A stretch of DNA of 64,000 nucleotides from Acidipropionibacterium jensenii DSM 20535 (GCF_000425285.1 NZ_AUDD01000005.1:62001-126000), one strand, 5' to 3'. Positions 27,293 through 38,618 are shown, numbered from the stretch's first letter. A program made the numbers and translations. The notes: a model not told the origin generated them from the sequence alone.

Positions 27293-28783
27293 TCAGCGCG
27301 CGGCGATGACCTCGGCGAACCGGCGGAGCCTGGCCAGGCAGGACTGGCGACCCAGGATCTCCATCGACTCGAAGAGCGGCGGGGAGACCCGGTTGCCCGT
27401 GACGCCGACCCGGATCGGGGCGAACCCGACCCGCGGCTTGATCCCCAGCTCCTCGCACACCCCGGTGCGCAGCGCCTGCTGGATCGGCTCGGCGGTGAAC
27501 TGCTCATCGGTGAGCTGCTCCAGGGCGGCGATCCCGGCCGCCAGGATGGCCGCCGGGTCTCCCTTCAGCTTGGCGGTGGAGTCCTGGTCGAAGGTCAGCT
27601 CGTCATCGGCGACCAGCAGGAAGGACAGCTTCGGCACCGCCTCCGACAGCAGGGTGAGCCGCTCCTGGATGAGCGGCACGCCGGCCCGGATGAGGTCGGT
27701 GGTGCGCTGCGAGGGGTCGACCAGCTGCCCGGCGGAGGTGGCGTGGGCGAGCACCCGGTCGGCCAGCTCCCCGGTCTCCAGGCTGCGGATGTACTGGCCG
27801 TTGAGCCAGTCCAGCTTGGTGACGTCGAAGACCGGTCCGCCGGTGGAGATGTCCTGCCAGCGGAACCGGTGGGTGAAGGACTGGAAGCTCTCCACCTCCT
27901 GACCCTCGGCGATCGTCGGGTAGGCGAGCAGCTGGAGGAAGTTGCGCAGCGCCTCGGGAAGATACCCCTGCTCGCGGAACCACATCAGCCGGGCGGCCGG
28001 ATTCTTGCGCTTGGAGATCTTCGACTTGTCGGTGTTGCGCAGCAGCGGCATGTGGGCGAACTGCGGCGCCTGCCAGCCGAGCCAGCGGTAGAGCAGCAGG
28101 TGCTTGGGGGTCGAGGAGATCCACTCCTCGCCGCGGACCACCGTGTTGATGCCCATCAGGTGGTCGTCGACGACGACGGCCAGGTGATAGGTCGGGAAGC
28201 CGTCGGCCTTGAGGATGACCTGGTCGTCGGGGTGGGGTGCCCGCACCTCGCCGCGGATGAGGTCGTGGAAGCCGAGCTCGACGTCGTCGGGGATCAGCAT
28301 CCGGACCACCGGGGTCTCGGTGAATCCAGGCAGCTTCGAGCGCTCCTCCTTGGTCATCCCCAGGCACATCCGGTCGTATCCGGTGTCGGGGGACTTCGCG
28401 GCGGCCCGCTCGGCCCTCAGCTGGGCCAGCCTCTCGGGGGAGCACCAGCAGTGGTAGGCGTGGCCCTCGGCGAGCAGCCGCTCGACATAGGGCCGGTAGG
28501 TGTCCAGCCGCTCGGACTGCTTGTACGGGGCGTAGGGGCCGCCCAGCAGGGGGCTCTCGTCGGGGCCCAGCCCCAGCCAGTCGAGGGTCTGGTAGATCTG
28601 CTCCTCGGATCCCTGGACCAGTCGGTTGCGGTCGGTGTCCTCGATCCGCAGCACAAACTGCCCGCCGGTCTGACGGGCCCATGCCTTGTCGAACAGGGCC
28701 ATGTAGGCCGTTCCGACATGGGGATCGCCGGTCGGGGAGGGGGCGACGCGGGTGCGCGCGGGAGTCTGCGGGGAATCAGTCAT
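27293..28783 (-). CDS. gltX: Glutamyl-tRNA synthetase
   Basis: A 496-residue class I synthetase that charges tRNA-Glu. The HIGH motif is APSPTGDPHVGTAY (about 14-27) and the KMSKS motif is KISKRKN (about residue 257). Also present are the conserved FVLRIEDTD and the C-terminal anticodon-binding helical domain. The zinc-type segment YHCWCSPERL is visible. ATG 28783 lies nine bases after a TACAGT box and lacks a clear ribosome site, so the transcript is nearly leaderless. It is divergent from glnS. Confidence 0.94.
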   Translation of the reverse strand: MTDSPQTPARTRVAPSPTGDPHVGTAYMALFDKAWARQTGGQFVLRIEDTDRNRLVQGSEEQIYQTLDWLGLGPDESPLLGGPYAPYKQSERLDTYRPYVERLLAEGHAYHCWCSPERLAQLRAERAAAKSPDTGYDRMCLGMTKEERSKLPGFTETPVVRMLIPDDVELGFHDLIRGEVRAPHPDDQVILKADGFPTYHLAVVVDDHLMGINTVVRGEEWISSTPKHLLLYRWLGWQAPQFAHMPLLRNTDKSKISKRKNPAARLMWFREQGYLPEALRNFLQLLAYPTIAEGQEVESFQSFTHRFRWQDISTGGPVFDVTKLDWLNGQYIRSLETGELADRVLAHATSAGQLVDPSQRTTDLIRAGVPLIQERLTLLSEAVPKLSFLLVADDELTFDQDSTAKLKGDPAAILAAGIAALEQLTDEQFTAEPIQQALRTGVCEELGIKPRVGFAPIRVGVTGNRVSPPLFESMEILGRQSCLARLRRFAEVIAAR

Positions 28784-28792
28784 GATGAGGAC

Positions 28793-28798
28793 ACTGTA
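28793..28798 (-). promoter_or_regulatory. -10 box of gltX
   Basis: TACAGT on the minus strand, nine bases before the gltX start codon; the predicted 5' UTR is only about 0-3 bases. No convincing -35 box. Confidence 0.4.
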
Positions 28799-28876
28799 CT
28801 TTCCGGCCGGCCCCTGGGGCCCGCCGTCTCCCCGGGACCCGGGTGCCGCGTTGCCCGGGGTCCGGCCGAGTACTGG

Positions 28877-28882
28877 TAATTT
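28877..28882 (+). promoter_or_regulatory. -10 box of glnS (leaderless)
   Basis: TAATTT ends seven bases before the glnS ATG, so transcription would start at or next to the start codon. A TTGCCC at 28851-28856 is 20 bases upstream, longer than the ideal spacer. Confidence 0.5.
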
Positions 28883-28889
28883 TCGGGTC

Positions 28890-30641
28890 ATGGCAGAACC
28901 CACCCCCTCACCCGTCAGCGCCCCCTCCCACCGGAGACCGGCCGAGCAGCCCGCACCCGCCCCGGCCGCTCCCTCGGACTTCATCCGCGAGGTGATCCGC
29001 GAGGACAATGAGCAGGGCACCTACGACGGCCGGGTCCAGACCCGCTTCCCCCCGGAGCCGAACGGCTACCTCCACATCGGCCACGCCAAGGCCATCGTCA
29101 CCGACTTCGGCATCGCCGCCGACTTCGACGGGGTGTGCAATCTGCGTCTCGACGACACCAACCCCGGCACCGAGGAGACCGAGTACGTCCAGGCGATCGT
29201 CGACGACATCGCCTGGCTGGGATACGTCCCCGGCAGGGTGGTGCACGCCTCCGACTACTTCGAGCAGCTCTACCGGTGGGCGCAGTACCTCATCGAGCAG
29301 GGCCTGGCCTATGTCGACGACCAGGACCCCGAGACGATCTCGGCCCAGCGCGGCGGCTACGGCCGTCCCGGCGTCGAGAGCCCCTACCGGGACCGACCGG
29401 CCGCCGAGAGCCTGGACCTGCTGGAGAGGATGCGCGCCGGGGAGTTCCCGGACGGTTCCCGCTGCCTGCGAGCCAGGATCGACATGCAGGACGAGAACAT
29501 GTGGCTGCGCGACCCGGTGATGTACCGGATCCGTCACCTGAGCCACCACAGCACCGGCGAGAAGTGGAAGATCTACCCCACCTACGACTGGGCGCACGGC
29601 CAGTCCGACGCCATCGAGGGGGTCACCCACTCGCTGTGCTCCCTGGAGTTCAACAGTCACCGTCCGCTCTACGAGTGGTTCCTGGCGCACCTGCCGCTGG
29701 ATCGTCCGGCTCCCAAGCAGCGCGAGTTCGCCCGCCTGGAGCTGACCCACACCATCACCTCCAAGCGCCGCCTCAAGAAACTGGTCGACGACCGGCTGGT
29801 CGACGGCTGGGATGATCCGCGGATGCCCACCCTGCGGGGAATGCGCCGACGCGGCTACCCGGCCGCCGCGATCCGCGACTTCTGCACCGCGATCGGCACC
29901 ACCCGCAACAACTCGGTGCGTGCCATCGAGGAGTTCGAGTCCTTCGTGCGCAAAGAGCTCAACCGCACGGCGCTGCGTCGGATGGCGGTGCTCCGGCCCC
30001 TGGCGCTGATCCTGGACGGCTGGCCCACCGATGCCGAGGGCAACCCGGTCGTCGAGTACTTCGAGATCGTCAACAACCCGGAGAACCCCGACGACGGGGT
30101 CCGCAAGGTCCCCTTCACCGGAACCCTGTGGATCGAGCAGGACGACTTCCGGGAGAATCCACCGCGCAAGTACTTCCGGCTCTCGCCGGGACGCGAGGTG
30201 AGGCTGCGCGGGGCCTACCTGGTGACCGCCACCGACGTCGTCAAGGACGAGGCGGGCGATGTCGTGGCGGTGCACGCCAGCTACGACCCGCAGTCGCGCG
30301 GGGGCAACGCCCCCGACGGCCGGAAGGTGAAGTCCACCATGCACTGGGTCTCGGCGGCCCATGCCGTGGAGGCCGAGGTGCGGCTCTACGACCGGCTGTT
30401 CACCGCCGAGGTGCCCGGCGAGGCGACCGGAGAGGCCCTCGACGACCTCAACCCGGCCTCCCGGGAGACGCTGACCGGCTGCAAGCTGGAGCCCGCCGCG
30501 GCCCAGACCGACCCTGGAGAGATGATCCAGTTCGAGCGGCTCGGCTACTTCGCCGCCGACACCGAGCAGCCGATGCTCTTCCACCGGACGGTGGGGCTCC
30601 GCGACGAGTGGGCCCACATCCAGAAGCAGCAGGCCAAGTGA
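28890..30641 (+). CDS. glnS: Glutaminyl-tRNA synthetase
   Basis: A 583-residue class I synthetase that charges tRNA-Gln directly. It has HIGH as PPEPNGYLHIGHAKA (about 54-68), the LRLDDTNP motif, and the KMSKS-like ITSKRRLKKLV (about residue 290), and the two C-terminal beta-barrel domains that recognise the anticodon. The N-terminus has a Pro/Ala-rich tail of about 28 residues. Many actinobacteria lack glnS and use the amidotransferase route; its presence here beside gltX is a useful taxonomic clue. The start codon lies just after a -10 box. The stop is ten bases before the metallophosphatase gene. Confidence 0.94.
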   Translation: MAEPTPSPVSAPSHRRPAEQPAPAPAAPSDFIREVIREDNEQGTYDGRVQTRFPPEPNGYLHIGHAKAIVTDFGIAADFDGVCNLRLDDTNPGTEETEYVQAIVDDIAWLGYVPGRVVHASDYFEQLYRWAQYLIEQGLAYVDDQDPETISAQRGGYGRPGVESPYRDRPAAESLDLLERMRAGEFPDGSRCLRARIDMQDENMWLRDPVMYRIRHLSHHSTGEKWKIYPTYDWAHGQSDAIEGVTHSLCSLEFNSHRPLYEWFLAHLPLDRPAPKQREFARLELTHTITSKRRLKKLVDDRLVDGWDDPRMPTLRGMRRRGYPAAAIRDFCTAIGTTRNNSVRAIEEFESFVRKELNRTALRRMAVLRPLALILDGWPTDAEGNPVVEYFEIVNNPENPDDGVRKVPFTGTLWIEQDDFRENPPRKYFRLSPGREVRLRGAYLVTATDVVKDEAGDVVAVHASYDPQSRGGNAPDGRKVKSTMHWVSAAHAVEAEVRLYDRLFTAEVPGEATGEALDDLNPASRETLTGCKLEPAAAQTDPGEMIQFERLGYFAADTEQPMLFHRTVGLRDEWAHIQKQQAK

Positions 30642-30651
30642 GGATGGTCCG

Positions 30652-32430
30652 ATGACCGCCACCGGCGGTGTCTCGTCCGCAGTGCTGACCATCCTGGCCA
30701 GCACCGATGTGCACGGGCACCTGTACAACTGGGACTACTTCAGCGACGCCCCCTTCCCCGCCGACCCCCGGTCGACCGGGGGGCAGGCCCAGCCGCCGCT
30801 GGGGCTGGCCCGGATGTCGACCATCGTGGCCCGGGTCCGAGCCGAACGGGCTCCCGGGGCGGTCGCCCTGCTGGACAACGGCGACACCATCCAGGGCACG
30901 CCGCTGACCTATCTGTGGGCCCATCCCGAGCGGGCGGGCAAGGACCAGCAGCTGGACTGCGACCCGATGGCGCGGGCGATGGACCTGATGGGCTACGACG
31001 CCGCGGTGATCGGCAACCACGAGTTCAACGCCGGTCTCGAGGTGCTCGCGGCCCATACCCGCAGCCTCACCGCACCGCTGCTGGGAGCCAATGTCATCGA
31101 CCGGTCCACCGGTAAGCCGCTCACCCGCGCCACCGCCATGGTGGAGAAGGCGGTGGCCGGCCACCGGGTGCTGCTCGGGGTGATCGGGGTCACGACGCCG
31201 GGTTCGGCGGTCTGGGACCGCAGCCACCTGGACGGTCGGGTGGCACTGACCGATCCCATCGAGGCGGCCGCCCGGCAGGCCGGTCGGTTGCGCCGGGCCG
31301 GCGCCGATGTCGTCGTGGTGCTCGCCCACAGCGGGCTGGACGAGGCCGACCGCCCGCCGATCTACCGCCAGATGGCGGAGAACTGCGCCACCTCGCTGGC
31401 CGGCACCGTTCCCGAGATCGATCTGGTGATCGCCGGCCACACCCACGCCGCCCCGCTGTCGAGGGTCGTCGAGGGAGCCTCCGGACACCGGGTGCTCATC
31501 GCCCAGCCGGGGGCATGGGCCAGCGCCATCGCCCGCGTCGACATCCCGCTGCTCCTCGGCGACCCGGCGCAGCCGGACCGGGGCCCGGTCGTCCGGGTCG
31601 ACCACTCGGCCGTACCGGACTGGATCACCATCTGTCCCACCGCCGGGCAGGACGACGACCCCAGCCTGGTCGCCAACCCGCAGCTGGCAGCCGCCCACCG
31701 CCGGACGGTGGCCTATGTCAACACCCCGGTCGCCCGGTGCACCACCACCCTGAGCGCCCGGTCGGCGACCGTCCGCGACACCCCGATCCTCGACCTGGTG
31801 GCCCAGACCCAGGTCGACGCCGTGGCCCGGGCGCTGGCCGATCTCGGCGGCGAGGACGCCGATCTGCCGGTGATCGCCCAGGTCTCCCCCTTCTCCCGGA
31901 CCGCCGAACTACCCGCCGGCCAGGTGAGACTGCGCGACATCGCCGGGATGTACCCCTTCGAGAACACCCTGGCCGCGATCCGGCTCACCGGCGGCCAGCT
32001 GCGCGACTACCTGGAGCACTCGGCGTCCTACTTCGGGCAGGTGGCCCCCGGCACACCGATCGATCCGAGACCGGTCACCGAGGGAGGCATCACCCGGGCC
32101 AGCCGCCAGGGCCGCACGGTCTGGGACTACAACTTCGACGCCCTCACCGGGGTGACCTACCGGATCGACATCACCCGACCGGTCGGGTCCAGGATCTGCG
32201 ACCTGGCCTGGCAGGGCACGGAACTGGCCACCGACCAGCCCTTCGCGCTGGCCGTCAACAACTACCGGCTCAACGGCGGCGGCGGATTCCCGCACGTGCG
32301 TCAGGCCCCGGTGCTGTGGGACGGCCAGCTGGAGATCCGCCAGCTGCTCATCGAGACCGTGACCGAACGCGGGGTCATCGACCCGGCCGACTTCTTCACC
32401 AGGAACTGGGAGGTCGTCGCCGGCCGCTGA
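30652..32430 (+). CDS. 5'-nucleotidase/2',3'-cyclic-nucleotide phosphodiesterase family metallophosphatase
   Basis: A 592-residue two-domain enzyme. The N-terminal metallophosphatase has the binuclear-metal motifs TDVHGH (D19, H21), NGDTIQG, GNHEF (about 122-126) and GHTH (about 262). The C-terminal 5'-nucleotidase domain (about 360-560) includes the substrate-binding phenylalanine regions YPFENTLAAIRLTG and NNYRLNGGGGF. It would hydrolyse nucleotides or cyclic phosphates. Related enzymes are usually secreted, but no signal peptide is visible here, so it may be cytoplasmic. AGGATGG precedes ATG 30652; it is probably cotranscribed with glnS. Confidence 0.88.
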   Translation: MTATGGVSSAVLTILASTDVHGHLYNWDYFSDAPFPADPRSTGGQAQPPLGLARMSTIVARVRAERAPGAVALLDNGDTIQGTPLTYLWAHPERAGKDQQLDCDPMARAMDLMGYDAAVIGNHEFNAGLEVLAAHTRSLTAPLLGANVIDRSTGKPLTRATAMVEKAVAGHRVLLGVIGVTTPGSAVWDRSHLDGRVALTDPIEAAARQAGRLRRAGADVVVVLAHSGLDEADRPPIYRQMAENCATSLAGTVPEIDLVIAGHTHAAPLSRVVEGASGHRVLIAQPGAWASAIARVDIPLLLGDPAQPDRGPVVRVDHSAVPDWITICPTAGQDDDPSLVANPQLAAAHRRTVAYVNTPVARCTTTLSARSATVRDTPILDLVAQTQVDAVARALADLGGEDADLPVIAQVSPFSRTAELPAGQVRLRDIAGMYPFENTLAAIRLTGGQLRDYLEHSASYFGQVAPGTPIDPRPVTEGGITRASRQGRTVWDYNFDALTGVTYRIDITRPVGSRICDLAWQGTELATDQPFALAVNNYRLNGGGGFPHVRQAPVLWDGQLEIRQLLIETVTERGVIDPADFFTRNWEVVAGR

Positions 32431-32447
32431 GTCCCCGCCCGGACAAC

Positions 32448-32453
32448 TAGTGT
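32448..32453 (+). promoter_or_regulatory. -10 box of the DinB-fold gene (leaderless)
   Basis: TAGTGT ends seven bases before the ATG of the next gene; there is no ribosome site between. This fits a leaderless transcript. Confidence 0.45.
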
Positions 32454-32460
32454 TGGCCCC

Positions 32461-32991
32461 ATGACTGACTCGATCGCTGTACTGACGGACTTCATCGGTC
32501 GCATCCGCGACGAGGGGGGCCGGGTCTGCGACGGACTGGACGACGAGCTGGCCCGCTACCAGGCGGCTCCCGCCACCAACACCATCTGCTGGCTGCTGTG
32601 GCACACCGCCCGCGGACTCGACGCCCAGCTCCACGACGTGCTCGGCGGCGACCAGTTGTGGGCCGACGAGTGGGCCGAGAGACTCGGGCTGCCGCTTCCG
32701 GACAGTCGGTTGGGGGCCGGCGCCACCGGCTACGGTCAACGACCCGAGGATGTCATCCACGTGGTCGCCCCGGTGCAGGATCTGCGGGCCTACCTCGAGG
32801 CCGCCTGCGAGGATGCCGCAGCACTGGTCGGGGCCCTCGACCAGGCCGATCTGGACCGGGTCGTCGACGACAGCTACACCCCGCCGGTCACCCTGTCGGT
32901 GCGCATCGTCTCGATCATCACCGACTGCCTCCAGCATCTGGGCCAAGCGGGATTCCTGCGCGGCATCGCGGAACGGGCAGCCGCTGAGTGA
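32461..32991 (+). CDS. DinB-fold protein (DUF664/mycothiol-transferase-like)
   Basis: A 176-residue all-helical protein of the DinB/YfiT superfamily, probably the DUF664 branch. The WLLWHTARGLDAQLHD segment (about 44-59) and the later DCLQHLGQAGF supply histidines of the expected metal-binding site. Members of this superfamily include thiol-dependent S-transferases (bacillithiol or mycothiol), but the precise reaction cannot be inferred. Its stop overlaps the start of the hydrolase gene (GTGA). Confidence 0.75.
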   Translation: MTDSIAVLTDFIGRIRDEGGRVCDGLDDELARYQAAPATNTICWLLWHTARGLDAQLHDVLGGDQLWADEWAERLGLPLPDSRLGAGATGYGQRPEDVIHVVAPVQDLRAYLEAACEDAAALVGALDQADLDRVVDDSYTPPVTLSVRIVSIITDCLQHLGQAGFLRGIAERAAAE

Positions 32992-34799
32992 GCCTCCCCT
33001 CCTCCCCGGGGTCGCCGGAGGACACCACTCAGGACCTCGCCCACCAGCCGCCGGCCCCCGCCCAGCGTCTTGAGGAGGGCCGCATCGCGCTGCTCGTCGA
33101 GAGATGGAACAGCACCCAGCGCACCCTGGCCCGTCGAGTGTTCAGCGACGCCTCGGTGGTCGGGGTGGTGCTCGGGCTGTTCGGCTTCTGGACCGCACTG
33201 ACCCCCAGCCTCATCTCCCGGACCTGGTGGATGACCGCCGCCAGCGTCTTCCTGTCCACCCTGTTCGCCTACGGGGTCGGAGTGCTGGTGGGGGCCTGCG
33301 CACGAGGATTCGCCCGGCTCATCGGGCTGCGGGTCACCGCCTCCTCGCGAGCGGTGGCCGTGCTGCGCCGGATCGGCTACGGGGTACTGGTCGCCACCAC
33401 GGTCGTGGTGTGGTTCTGGAGCATCCAGCAGCAGCGCGACATCTCCCGGACGGTCCACCTGCCGGGCCGGGTCTGGTGGAGCCAGACGGTCGGGGCGGTA
33501 GTGGGTCTGGCGGCCGTTGTCGCCTCGATCGGGCTGGTGCGGGCCCTCAGGCACGGCGTGGCACTGCTCTACGCCGGTGTCCGCCGGTTCATCACCCAGC
33601 CGGTGGCCGCCGGCGGTGTGCTCATCCTCGGACTGGTGGTGCTGCTCATCGCCACCAACAATGTCATCGTCACGACGGCTGCGAATGCCGTCGCCCATCA
33701 GATGAGCGTCATCAATGACCGGACCACTCCCGGGGTCCGACGACCCGACTCGACGCTGAGATCGGGAGGCCCGGGATCGGTGGAGAGCTGGTCGAACCTG
33801 GGCCGCAAGGGCCAGAACTACATCAGCGACGGACCCTCGGCCGCCGACATCGCCGAGCTGACCGGTCACCCGGCGAAGGAACCCATCCGGGTCTATGCGG
33901 GGCTGCCGGCCGACCACGACCTGGCCGCCGGGGCGCGGACCGTCCTCGCCGAGCTCATCCGGACCCGCGCCTTCGACCGCAAGGTGCTGGTTCTGCACAC
34001 CACCACCGGCGCCGGCTGGGTGGAGGAGTGGTCGGTGGCATCGGTGGAGTACCTCACCGGCGGCGACTGCGCCACCGCCACGATGCAGTACAGCTTTCTC
34101 GGCAGTCCGGCGGCCTTCCTGCTGGACCGCAGTTCCGCCCAGCGAGCCGGGACGGTGCTCCTCGACACCGTGCACGCCTACTGGAGTCGGCTGGATCCGG
34201 TCCATCGTCCCCGGCTCTACGCCGCTGGGGTCTCGCTGGGTTCCTACGGCGGTCAGGCGGCCTTCAGCTCCGCCGGCGAGATGATGTCGAGGGTCGACGG
34301 GGCGGTGTGGGTGGGCACCCCGGGATTCACCCCGATCTGGAGAGATCTCAACGCCTCACGGCAGCAGGGCTCCCCCGAGGTCGCACCGGTGATCGACAAC
34401 GGCCGTCACATCCGCTTCGCCCCCACCCCGCGGTATCTGGACCGCAACCGCTGGGGATCCCCCTACGGCAGCTGGCAGACGCCGCGGGTGGTCTACCTGC
34501 AGCACACCTCCGACCCGGTGGTGTGGTGGTCCCCCTCGCTCATCTGGCGCGAACCCGACTGGATCCGGGAGAGGGCCGGCATCGACGTCAACCCGAGGAT
34601 CTCCTGGACTCCCTGGTCCACCTTCTGGCAGGTCACCGCCGACATGGCCATCTCGGTGGCCACCCCCGGCGGCCACGGCCACAGCTACCACGAGGAACTG
34701 GTCGACGCCTGGGCCCAGGTGCTGGGCACTCGCTCCTCGCAGGCCCAGCTGCAGCGGATCAAGGAGCAGGCTCCCAGGACCATCCGCGCCGGGGACTGA
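32988..34799 (+). CDS. Membrane-anchored alpha/beta-hydrolase family protein
   Basis: A 603-residue protein with an N-terminal membrane domain of about four to five helices (residues 50-225) and a C-terminal alpha/beta hydrolase domain. It matches the actinobacterial Abhydrolase_9_N plus Abhydrolase_9 pair. The nucleophile elbow is GVSLGSYGG (Ser about 412). The domain probably faces outside, since the helices precede it. Substrate unknown; an envelope lipid or ester is a guess. GTG 32988 overlaps the preceding stop. Confidence 0.82.
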   Translation: MSLPSSPGSPEDTTQDLAHQPPAPAQRLEEGRIALLVERWNSTQRTLARRVFSDASVVGVVLGLFGFWTALTPSLISRTWWMTAASVFLSTLFAYGVGVLVGACARGFARLIGLRVTASSRAVAVLRRIGYGVLVATTVVVWFWSIQQQRDISRTVHLPGRVWWSQTVGAVVGLAAVVASIGLVRALRHGVALLYAGVRRFITQPVAAGGVLILGLVVLLIATNNVIVTTAANAVAHQMSVINDRTTPGVRRPDSTLRSGGPGSVESWSNLGRKGQNYISDGPSAADIAELTGHPAKEPIRVYAGLPADHDLAAGARTVLAELIRTRAFDRKVLVLHTTTGAGWVEEWSVASVEYLTGGDCATATMQYSFLGSPAAFLLDRSSAQRAGTVLLDTVHAYWSRLDPVHRPRLYAAGVSLGSYGGQAAFSSAGEMMSRVDGAVWVGTPGFTPIWRDLNASRQQGSPEVAPVIDNGRHIRFAPTPRYLDRNRWGSPYGSWQTPRVVYLQHTSDPVVWWSPSLIWREPDWIRERAGIDVNPRISWTPWSTFWQVTADMAISVATPGGHGHSYHEELVDAWAQVLGTRSSQAQLQRIKEQAPRTIRAGD

Positions 34800-34874
34800 A
34801 CTCCTCCCACGTGCCGCACACGCACCGCTGTTGACACGGCAGCACCCCGGAACGCACAGTCCCCGAAACGCACA

Positions 34875-34904
34875 GTGGCCCGTCCCCCTCGGGGGACGGG
34901 CCAC
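34875..34904. terminator. Bidirectional terminator between the hydrolase gene and tuf
   Basis: A 14-bp inverted repeat (34875-34888 with 34891-34904) lies in the gap between the convergent hydrolase and tuf genes. It can serve both. Confidence 0.75.
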
Positions 34905-34926
34905 GGCCCTGCGAACAGGAATCAGA

Positions 34927-36120
<1,194 letters not shown>

Positions 36121-36239
36121 TGGGGCTCCTTCTGAAAATGTCGCCCGCTCTTGCGCGGTGCGCGTCGTGTGGTTGCCCGTAGGCGGATCCCACGGACATC
36201 TTCTGGACGGCCCCGACCCGAGGTCAGGGAACTCGTCCT

Positions 36240-36268
36240 AGTCTGCTGCATGGGCTGCCCTCAGTCAA
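36240..36268 (-). promoter_or_regulatory. Promoter of tuf
   Basis: TTGACT (36263-36268) and CAGACT (36240-36245) are spaced by 17 bases on the minus strand. A short palindrome TCAGT-CAA-ACTGA overlaps the -35 box, and CATGGG/CCCATG (36249-36254, 36278-36283) flank it. The 5' UTR would be about 110 bases. Confidence 0.5.
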
Positions 36269-36339
36269 ACTGACGGACCCATGAGAATACGCCGACAGAA
36301 CAGGCCCGGTCCCCCGGGTCCATTCGGCGGTCATGACGC

Positions 36340-36367
36340 CGGGCGGGGAAGGTTGCTCCCCCGCCCG
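36340..36367 (-). terminator. Second terminator hairpin after fusA
   Basis: A 9-bp stem (36340-36348 with 36359-36367), loop of 10. It stands in tandem with the hairpin at 36378-36401. Confidence 0.55.
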
Positions 36368-36377
36368 ACACCGTGGA

Positions 36378-36401
36378 CAGTACCCCCGTCGGGAGGTACT
36401 G
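36378..36401 (-). terminator. First terminator hairpin after fusA
   Basis: CAGTACC/GGTACTG (36378-36384, 36395-36401) with an inner CCC/GGG pairing, seven bases beyond the fusA stop. Confidence 0.6.
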
Positions 36402-36408
36402 CCAGCGG

Positions 36409-38502
36409 TCACTTGGTGCCGTTGGCCTTCGCGATGATCTCCTCGGCCACGGAGGTCGGGGTCTCACCGTAGGAGTCGAACTCCATCGAGTAGGAGGCCT
36501 GGCCGGAGGTCTTGGACCGCAGGTCGCCGACATATCCGAACATCTCGGACAGCGGGACCAGCGCCCGGACCACCTTGTTCCCGTGCTCCTCCACCATCTC
36601 CTGGATCTGGCCGCGGCGGGCGTTGAGGTCGCCGATCACGGTGCCCAGGTAGTCCTCGGGAGTGGTCACCTCCACCGCCATCAGCGGCTCGAGGATTCCG
36701 GGCTGAGCCTTGCGGGCAGCCTCCTTGAAGGCCATCGATCCGGCGATCTTGAAGGCCATCTCGGAGGAGTCGACCTCATGGTAGGCGCCGTCGAGGAGGG
36801 TGCACTTGAGATCCTCCATCGGGTAGCCGGCCAGCACACCGAACTGCATGGCGTCACGGACACCGGCGTCCACCGAGGGGATGTACTCCTTGGGGATGCG
36901 GCCGCCGGTGACGGCGTTGACGAACTCGTAGCCGGAGCCGGGCTCGGTCGGCTCGATGGAGATGACCACCCGCGCGAACTGGCCGGAACCACCGGTCTGC
37001 TTCTTGTGGGTGTACTCGTACTTGTCGACCTTCTTGTGAATGGTCTCGCGGTAGGCCACCTGCGGCTTGCCGATGTTGGCCTCCACGTGGAACTCGCGCT
37101 TCATCCGGTCGATGAAGACGTCCAGGTGCAGCTCGCCCATGCCGGCGATGATGGTCTGGCCGGTCTCCTCGTCGGTGTGCACCCGGAAGGTCGGGTCCTC
37201 CTCGACGAGGTGCTGAATCGCGGCGGCCAGCTTCTCCTGGTCGGCCTTCGACTTCGGCTCGATGGCCTGCTCGATGACCGGGTTCGGGAAGACCATCGAC
37301 TCCAGCACGATCGGGTGTGCCGGGTCGCACAGGGTCTCGCCGGTGGTGGTGTCCTTCAGACCCATCACCGCGCCGATCATGCCGGCGCCCAGCTCGGCGA
37401 CCTCCTGACGCTTGTTGGCGTGCATCAGGTAGATCTTGCCGATCCGCTCCTTCTTGTCCTTGGTGGCGTTGAGCACCTGCTCGCCGGCCTTGAGGACTCC
37501 GGAGTAGATCCGCACATAGGTCAGCTTGCCCAGGTGCGGGTCGGTGGCGATCTTGAAGGCCAGCACCGACAGCGGGTCGTCATCGGTGGGCTTGCGGTCG
37601 ATCTCGACCGACTCGTCGCCGGGCTTGAAGCCCTTGATCGCCGGGACGTCCTCGGGGGAGGGCAGGTAGTCGACGATGGCGTCGAGCAGGGGCTGGACGC
37701 CCTTGTTCTTGAAGGAGGTGCCGCAGGTGACGGCGGTGAACACGTTGGCGATGACGCCGCGGCGGATCGCCGCCTTGATCTGCTCCTTGGTCACCGAGTC
37801 GGGGTCATCGAGGTAGACCTCCATGAACTCCTCGTCGTTCTCGGCGACGGTCTCCAGCATCTCGGCGCGGGCGGCCTCGGCGGCCTCCTTGAGATCGGCG
37901 GGGATCTCCTCGGTCTCGAAGTGGGCGCCGAGCTCGGTCTCGCCGCGCCAGGTCTTGGCGTCCATGTCGATGAGGTCGATGATGCCGATGAAGTTCTCCT
38001 CGGCGCCGATCGGCAGCTGGAGGAGCACCGGAATGGCGTGCAGACGCTCCTTGATGGTCGTCACGCAGTGCTCGAAGGAGGCGCCGGTGCGGTCCATCTT
38101 GTTGATGTAACAGATGCGCGGAACACCGTAGTGAGCAGCCTGGCGCCAGACGGTCATCGACTGCGGCTCGACACCGGCGACGCCGTCGAAGACAGCGACA
38201 GCGCCGTCGAGAACGCGCAGCGCACGCTCCACCTCGACGGTGAAGTCGACGTGTCCGGGGGTGTCGATGATGTTGATCTGGATGTCATGCCAGAAGGTGG
38301 TGGTGGCGGCCGAGGTGATGGTGATCCCTCGCTCCTGCTCCTGCTCCATCCAGTCCATGGTGGCGGCGCCGTCGTGGACCTCGCCGATCTTGTAGGACTT
38401 TCCGGTGTAGTAGAGGATGCGCTCGGTCGTCGTGGTCTTACCGGCGTCGATGTGGGCCATGATGCCGATATTGCGAACCTTGGTCAGGTCTGTGGTGGCC
38501 AC
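36409..38502 (-). CDS. fusA: Elongation factor G
   Basis: A 697-residue translocase GTPase. It starts at GTG 38502 ([20 protein letters not shown]), with GAGG ten bases upstream; a TTG three codons earlier is too close to that site. G-motifs are [13 protein letters not shown] and NKMD, and the domain IV tip region [19 protein letters not shown] is normal. It follows rpsG after 218 bases that contain two hairpins. Confidence 0.97.
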   Translation of the reverse strand: MATTDLTKVRNIGIMAHIDAGKTTTTERILYYTGKSYKIGEVHDGAATMDWMEQEQERGITITSAATTTFWHDIQINIIDTPGHVDFTVEVERALRVLDGAVAVFDGVAGVEPQSMTVWRQAAHYGVPRICYINKMDRTGASFEHCVTTIKERLHAIPVLLQLPIGAEENFIGIIDLIDMDAKTWRGETELGAHFETEEIPADLKEAAEAARAEMLETVAENDEEFMEVYLDDPDSVTKEQIKAAIRRGVIANVFTAVTCGTSFKNKGVQPLLDAIVDYLPSPEDVPAIKGFKPGDESVEIDRKPTDDDPLSVLAFKIATDPHLGKLTYVRIYSGVLKAGEQVLNATKDKKERIGKIYLMHANKRQEVAELGAGMIGAVMGLKDTTTGETLCDPAHPIVLESMVFPNPVIEQAIEPKSKADQEKLAAAIQHLVEEDPTFRVHTDEETGQTIIAGMGELHLDVFIDRMKREFHVEANIGKPQVAYRETIHKKVDKYEYTHKKQTGGSGQFARVVISIEPTEPGSGYEFVNAVTGGRIPKEYIPSVDAGVRDAMQFGVLAGYPMEDLKCTLLDGAYHEVDSSEMAFKIAGSMAFKEAARKAQPGILEPLMAVEVTTPEDYLGTVIGDLNARRGQIQEMVEEHGNKVVRALVPLSEMFGYVGDLRSKTSGQASYSMEFDSYGETPTSVAEEIIAKANGTK

Positions 38503-38618
38503 AGTGTTCAAACCTCAAATCTCTGAATGAGTCGTCTGGGCGGGTTGATTCCTGGCACGGATGAGCCGGAGGCGGAACTGCGACCGGGGAACCCGCGAGA
38601 TGTGTGATGAGCAGGCAG

